This document shows positions 6,658-9,682 of a stretch of DNA of 9,682 nucleotides, piece by piece. The position numbers were made by a program, and so were the translations under genes. The notes beneath the pieces are model-generated. The model saw only the letters and a program-made list of their open reading frames with translations. It was not told the DNA's origin and ran no database searches. This DNA comes from Selenomonadaceae bacterium (GTDB lineage Bacteria; Bacillota; Negativicutes; Selenomonadales; Selenomonadaceae), in NCBI GenBank assembly GCA_016286075.1, contig JAEERZ010000067.1:1-9682 (forward strand). Direction: 5' to 3'. How positions within the stretch are numbered: position 1 is the first letter of the stretch; each line of letters begins with the position of its first letter.

Positions 6658-7881
6658 TTATCGTTTTTCCGTTTGATGTTTTAAGTTCTTCTTGCGTAAA
6701 TACATTTCGTGATCTGCACGGGCAAACACTTGATGCAGGGCGTGATCTTCCGCCTCGTCGTATTCCGACATGCCCATTGCGATAACGACTTCGTTTTCCT
6801 GCCGGAGGGCTTCGTCCATCATCTTGTCGAAAGCGTTTTGCAGCTCGAGCCTGTTCTCGAAATCCGTTCTTTCCAGCAGGGCGGCAAATTCGTCTCCGCC
6901 GATGCGGAATACGGGGCTGTGCTTGAAATGGTTGCAAATCAGGTGAGCCGCGCGGATAATGTATTGGTCGCCCACTTTATGCCCAAAATGATCGTTGACG
7001 GATTTCAGGTCGTTCAAGTCAAAAACCGCAATCGCGAATTGAGGGGTGGTTCGTTTCTCAATCTGGCGGTCCTTTTGCTCCTCCATTTCTATGTAAGCCA
7101 ACTTGTTTTTCAATCCGGTCAGCGAATCTTTATAGGCAAGCTGCCAAGTAGACTTCAGTTCCTCGAACTGCGTTTTCTCGCGCTGTAAGGCGTTCGACAG
7201 CTCCTGCTTGTATTCGTCTTTAGCGTCGAGGAGCACGAAGGTGCGAAGCATGCAGGTCCCAAGCATATATCCTATGGTATACAGCGGCAGCAGCGGATAG
7301 CTCCACTGGATAGAAAGAAAGAGCGCCATTACCAGCCCGAACAGGAAAACCGTCCGAAACGGTTTCCGGGTTGCGCCCTGCGCTTTCCGCATGGCGCGAA
7401 ACGCATAAATGGATGTCAACAGGAAAAGCAGAATCTGGATCAACAGCAGTGCGTATCGGGCGTCGCTGGCATGGTAAGCTCCATCCTCGTCGATCCAAAA
7501 CAGGATCGGCGTAAAGCAGTTCAGGACGACGATTACTAAAACAATCGCGAAAAAAATATGCCCGGCATGGGAAAGGAATCGGCTGAAAGTGGTATCCTCG
7601 GCCCAGTAGGCGATCACGAACCGCGTCCAGAGCATTACGCCCGATGCCAACGCGACAAAATAGACGGTGGTGTCCGCGAACAACCAAGAGGCAAGGTGAA
7701 GGCTGTCAAAGACGCCCCACAACGCGTCGACCGTGTAATACACCAAGACGCCATACAGAAATTCTTTGGATCGTTTTATGACGGGAATATTTTGGCTGAC
7801 GCTGCGGCTGAACAAGATATCGTGGTTCTCGATCAGCAGGATTGCGATGGCGAGCAAAACGATGGAGGTGTAATAGAACAT
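6658..7881 (-). CDS. Seven-helix membrane diguanylate cyclase (GGDEF)
   Basis: A 407-residue protein predicted to make c-di-GMP from two GTP at the inner face of the membrane. About seven hydrophobic helices lie at 2-18, 39-58, 66-90, 106-128, 143-163, 176-193 and 197-217, forming an unnamed sensor. A short coiled linker (about 220-248) leads to the GGDEF domain. The active motif RIGGDEF (326-332) is intact, and so are KDSLTGLKNK (251-260) and FDLNDLKSVNDHFGHKVGD (287-305), with metal-binding D288. The inhibitory RxxD site is absent: the positions 9 and 6 residues before GGDEF are Phe319 and Ser322, so product inhibition at that site is not expected. The start at 7879-7881 is chosen because GAGG (complement of 7889-7892) lies 7 bases upstream and the first helix begins at once; an in-frame start at 7965 adds 28 polar residues and no ribosome site. 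The gene is monocistronic and divergent from MCP2. No EAL domain is present. Confidence 0.93.
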   Translation of the reverse strand: MFYYTSIVLLAIAILLIENHDILFSRSVSQNIPVIKRSKEFLYGVLVYYTVDALWGVFDSLHLASWLFADTTVYFVALASGVMLWTRFVIAYWAEDTTFSRFLSHAGHIFFAIVLVIVVLNCFTPILFWIDEDGAYHASDARYALLLIQILLFLLTSIYAFRAMRKAQGATRKPFRTVFLFGLVMALFLSIQWSYPLLPLYTIGYMLGTCMLRTFVLLDAKDEYKQELSNALQREKTQFEELKSTWQLAYKDSLTGLKNKLAYIEMEEQKDRQIEKRTTPQFAIAVFDLNDLKSVNDHFGHKVGDQYIIRAAHLICNHFKHSPVFRIGGDEFAALLERTDFENRLELQNAFDKMMDEALRQENEVVIAMGMSEYDEAEDHALHQVFARADHEMYLRKKNLKHQTEKR

Positions 7882-8034
7882 AGGGATTCCTCGCAGTGGG
7901 AGATATGATTTGGCGGAAAACTTTCGGGGCGGCAGTCCCTCGAAAATCATTCCGGAATGCTCCAATTATGTATCGTGGGAGCAAATCTTCATATTTGAGA
8001 TTGCGCTTCGATTCCGGATTGGGCTTCTTAAGTA
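7882..8034 (-). promoter_or_regulatory. Long leader of the GGDEF gene, possibly structured
   Basis: If transcription starts about 7 bases past the -10 box, about 150 bases of leader precede the cyclase, the longest in the window. It holds several pairable elements (plus-strand coordinates): TTTCG-GGG with CCC-T-CGAAA (7922-7945, one bulge, loop 7930-7936); the palindrome CATTCCGGAATG (7948-7959); GCTCC with GGAGC (7959-7963/7978-7982); CAAAT with ATTTG (7982-7986/7993-7997). ATTCCGGA occurs twice (7949-7956, 8011-8018), and because it is nearly self-complementary the two copies could also pair with each other, excluding the local stems. It does not match the c-di-GMP-I riboswitch consensus or another class I can recall. 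I see no coding sequence in it. Confidence 0.45.
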
Positions 8035-8040
8035 TTATTT

Positions 8041-8069
8041 ATTATACCATAATTGGAAAGAGCACTCAA
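8041..8069 (-). promoter_or_regulatory. Sigma-A-like promoter of the GGDEF gene
   Basis: On the minus strand TTGAGT (complement of 8064-8069) is followed after exactly 17 bases by TATAAT (8041-8046), with a TGG extension just before the -10. A TTGACA on the same strand (8077-8082) is 30 bases from this -10 and therefore not its -35. The 12 bases TGGTATAATAAA are shared with the serA promoter. Confidence 0.85.
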
Positions 8070-8134
8070 TTTGCCGTGTCAAAAAATATCGTCTGCAAAG
8101 TAGGAAAAACGTCTTATGAATTCTGAAATCTCGC

Positions 8135-8163
8135 TTGACAAATGTTCGTACATAGAAGATAAT
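8135..8163 (+). promoter_or_regulatory. Near-consensus sigma-A promoter of MCP2
   Basis: TTGACA (8135-8140), a 17-base spacer, then GATAAT (8158-8163), one base off the ideal. The start would be near 8170, leaving about 40 bases to the ATG. It is divergent from the GGDEF promoter, with 65 bases between the two -35 boxes. No sigma-28-like element was seen here, unlike MCP1. Confidence 0.88.
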
Positions 8164-8209
8164 TAATCATTATAAAAGCATTCTACATTGTGAAGGGACG
8201 CGGAGCAAA

Positions 8210-9682
8210 ATGAATGTAAGACAGAAGTTTTTTGCGATTTCGGGCGTCGCCGGACTCATCATGGCTGTTGTGTCCGTCGTCGGTTACTTCACGGCGTCGA
8301 CCGCGGTGACGGAAACGCTGGAAAAGGAAATTGTCTCGATTATCAAGGCGGAGTCCAACGAGGCCGAGGCATGGCTCCTTGAAAAGGGACAGCTCGCGCA
8401 GGGTGTTTCTTCGATTCTTACTCATCTTCCCGCTTCACAGGAGACGCTTGCGCGCAGTCAAGAATTGACGCAGGCCGTCGCCGACGACAAGGAAATGACG
8501 AACCTGATCAACGCGATGGAGGACGGCTTTTGCATGGCGCTCCATGGCGGCAATCAGACCGGCAAGTCGGAGTGGACGAAGCGCGCTTGGTACACGAAGG
8601 CGAAGGCGGCAGGCAAGCTCATTTTCACCGATCCGTATGTTTCGAAGACTACGGGCGACACGGTCTGCGCTGCGGGCGTTCCGTACAAACGGCAGGGTGC
8701 GCCCAGCGGCGTAATCGGCGTCATGTTCAAGACGGACACGCTTTCCCAGAAGGCGAAGAATATCAAATTTGACGGACAGGGCAAGGGTATGATCCTGAAC
8801 CCGGCAAGCGGCCTGATTCTCGCATCGGCGGACGAGAACGAGAACTTGAAGCCGATCGAGGAAAATCCCGTGCTGAAAGAGCATATCGCCGAGATGGCGC
8901 AGAAAAAGGAAGGCTTCTTCGTGGCCAGTGGGAAGGTTATCGCTTATGAAACCATGCCTACGGTGGGTTGGATGACGGTAGTGGGCGTCCCGGAAGATTT
9001 CGTCTTTGCCGAGCTTGCCAAGCTGCGCATGATATACGGGATTCTGACGGTGGTCGGCGTAGTGCTGATTCTCGTCGCGCTCCTGTTCTTTGCAAACAAT
9101 ATTGTCAAGCAGATTACGGGCCTCGTCGCGCACATGGGCGAGATGTCGCAAGGCAATCTGCGTCTTGAGCCGTTGCCGGTCACGTCCAGCGACGAGTTCG
9201 GGCAGATGGCGGAACAGTTCAATACAATGGCGAAAAATATCCGCGGCCTGATTCAGCAGATGGCCCATACCGCGGAGCAGGTGGCGGCAAGCTCTGAGGA
9301 GCTGACGGCCAGCTCGCAGCAGGCGGCGGAGGCGGCGACACATGTGGCGCAAACGATTATCGGCGTTTCGGGCGGCATGGACAAGCAGCTCACCAGCGTG
9401 GACGGCGCGAAGCAGCATATCGACGCGGCTTTCATCGACATCAATACGATGACGGAAAAAGCGTCGACGGTCACGGAAAATACCGAGCAGATGGCGGGCG
9501 CGGCGGATCACGGCGCGGAACTCATGCATAACGCTATGGACAAGATGAACGGCATCGAACAGAGCGTTTCCAACTCGGCGCAGGTCGTCAAGAAACTTGG
9601 CGAGAACTCGAAGCAGATCGGCCAGATCGTCGAGAGCATCTCGGCCATCGCCGATCAGACGAACCTCCTTGCGCTGAACGCG
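8210..9682 (+). CDS. Methyl-accepting chemotaxis protein, dCACHE-HAMP-MA (MCP2), 3'-truncated by window
   Basis: The first 491 codons of a second chemoreceptor; the frame is open at the window end, just at the signalling tip (ISAIADQTNLLALNA), so about 160 residues are missing by comparison with MCP1. Helix 1 is at about 7-28, the double-CACHE domain at about 30-270, helix 2 at about 274-294, then HAMP and the coiled coil. The start MNVRQKFFA mirrors MGVRQKFFA of MCP1. It aligns with MCP1 with few gaps, but pocket positions differ: R125, W127 and Y143 are kept, Y128 replaces Phe, Ser145 replaces Asp and Met172 replaces the conserved Asp (GVIGVMF). Loss of that Asp argues against ordinary amino-acid amine binding. 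GGAG (8202-8205) is only 4 bases from the ATG, while AAGGGA (8193-8198) is 11 bases away, so the ribosome site is not ideal. It has its own sigma-A-like promoter. Confidence 0.95.
   Translation, partial: MNVRQKFFAISGVAGLIMAVVSVVGYFTASTAVTETLEKEIVSIIKAESNEAEAWLLEKGQLAQGVSSILTHLPASQETLARSQELTQAVADDKEMTNLINAMEDGFCMALHGGNQTGKSEWTKRAWYTKAKAAGKLIFTDPYVSKTTGDTVCAAGVPYKRQGAPSGVIGVMFKTDTLSQKAKNIKFDGQGKGMILNPASGLILASADENENLKPIEENPVLKEHIAEMAQKKEGFFVASGKVIAYETMPTVGWMTVVGVPEDFVFAELAKLRMIYGILTVVGVVLILVALLFFANNIVKQITGLVAHMGEMSQGNLRLEPLPVTSSDEFGQMAEQFNTMAKNIRGLIQQMAHTAEQVAASSEELTASSQQAAEAATHVAQTIIGVSGGMDKQLTSVDGAKQHIDAAFIDINTMTEKASTVTENTEQMAGAADHGAELMHNAMDKMNGIEQSVSNSAQVVKKLGENSKQIGQIVESISAIADQTNLLALNA
9254..9682 (+). 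repeat. Paralogous direct repeat, copy 2 (MCP signalling domain)
   Basis: Partner of 5669-6097 in the same orientation and codon register, reaching the window edge, so the similarity probably continues beyond it. The last 27 bases are identical to 6071-6097. Sensory-domain DNA upstream is much less alike, as expected for paralogues under different selection or with exchange confined to the 3' part. Confidence 0.8.

Noticed and set aside
8077..8082. Minus-strand TTGACA as -35 of the cyclase promoter
   Set aside because: It is 30 bases from the TATAAT, too far; TTGAGT at 8064-8069 has the correct 17-base spacing.
7896..8126. Short plus-strand frames (69 and 76 codons) in the gap before MCP2
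   Set aside because: They lie over the cyclase leader and promoter, have no ribosome site and no protein-like composition; the stretch is better explained as regulatory DNA.
8435..9529. Open frame of about 364 codons on the minus strand, opposite MCP2
   Set aside because: The same kind of shadow as opposite MCP1, with matching sequence because the two receptor genes are paralogous.

Overview
The window reads as chromosomal DNA from a Gram-positive-type regulatory background with GC-rich coding sequence. It has strong AGGAG-type ribosome sites, sigma-A-like promoters (TTGACA/TATAAT), and GC hairpin plus T-tract terminators. Together with the gene content (single-ACT SerA, CofE-family protein, several dCACHE chemoreceptors) this fits a motile Negativicutes member such as a Selenomonas relative. 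That placement is inference from style and gene content; no rRNA or other marker is present.

Layout. (1) 1-1415, plus strand: the tail of a PfkB-family sugar/nucleoside kinase, then a CofE-family (F420-0:gamma-glutamyl ligase-like) protein, ending at a bidirectional terminator (1428-1470). (2) 1481-2688, minus strand: a two-gene operon of a 72-residue helical protein and a 320-residue protein whose ends resemble FIST sensory domains, driven by a sigma-A-like promoter at 2779-2809. (3) 2924-4510, plus: serA, D-3-phosphoglycerate dehydrogenase, with its own extended -10 promoter and terminator. (4) 4613-6589, plus: a complete dCACHE-HAMP chemoreceptor (MCP1). A sigma-28-like promoter lies just before the serA terminator. 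(5) 6658-7881, minus: a seven-helix membrane GGDEF diguanylate cyclase, converging on MCP1 across a second bidirectional terminator and preceded by a roughly 150-nt leader. (6) 8210-9682, plus: a second chemoreceptor (MCP2), paralogous to MCP1 and cut by the window end, with a near-consensus sigma-A promoter. The only gene-free stretch over 300 bases is 7882-8209; it holds the cyclase leader and the two divergent promoters.

How the genes may work together. The right half looks like a sensory island. The two chemoreceptors share almost the same signalling domain, so they should feed one CheA/CheW array, but they differ at ligand-pocket positions, so they probably sense different molecules. The cyclase between them would make c-di-GMP, which commonly opposes motility. 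The FIST-like protein could be another small-ligand sensor. The left half (kinase, CofE-like protein, serA) is metabolic, with no clear pathway link to the sensors. I found no CRISPR array, tRNA, rRNA, insertion sequence or phage gene. The most uncommon points are the CofE homologue where no F420 pathway is visible, the FIST-like operon, the divergent receptor pockets, the placement of the sigma-28-like promoter, and the structured cyclase leader.
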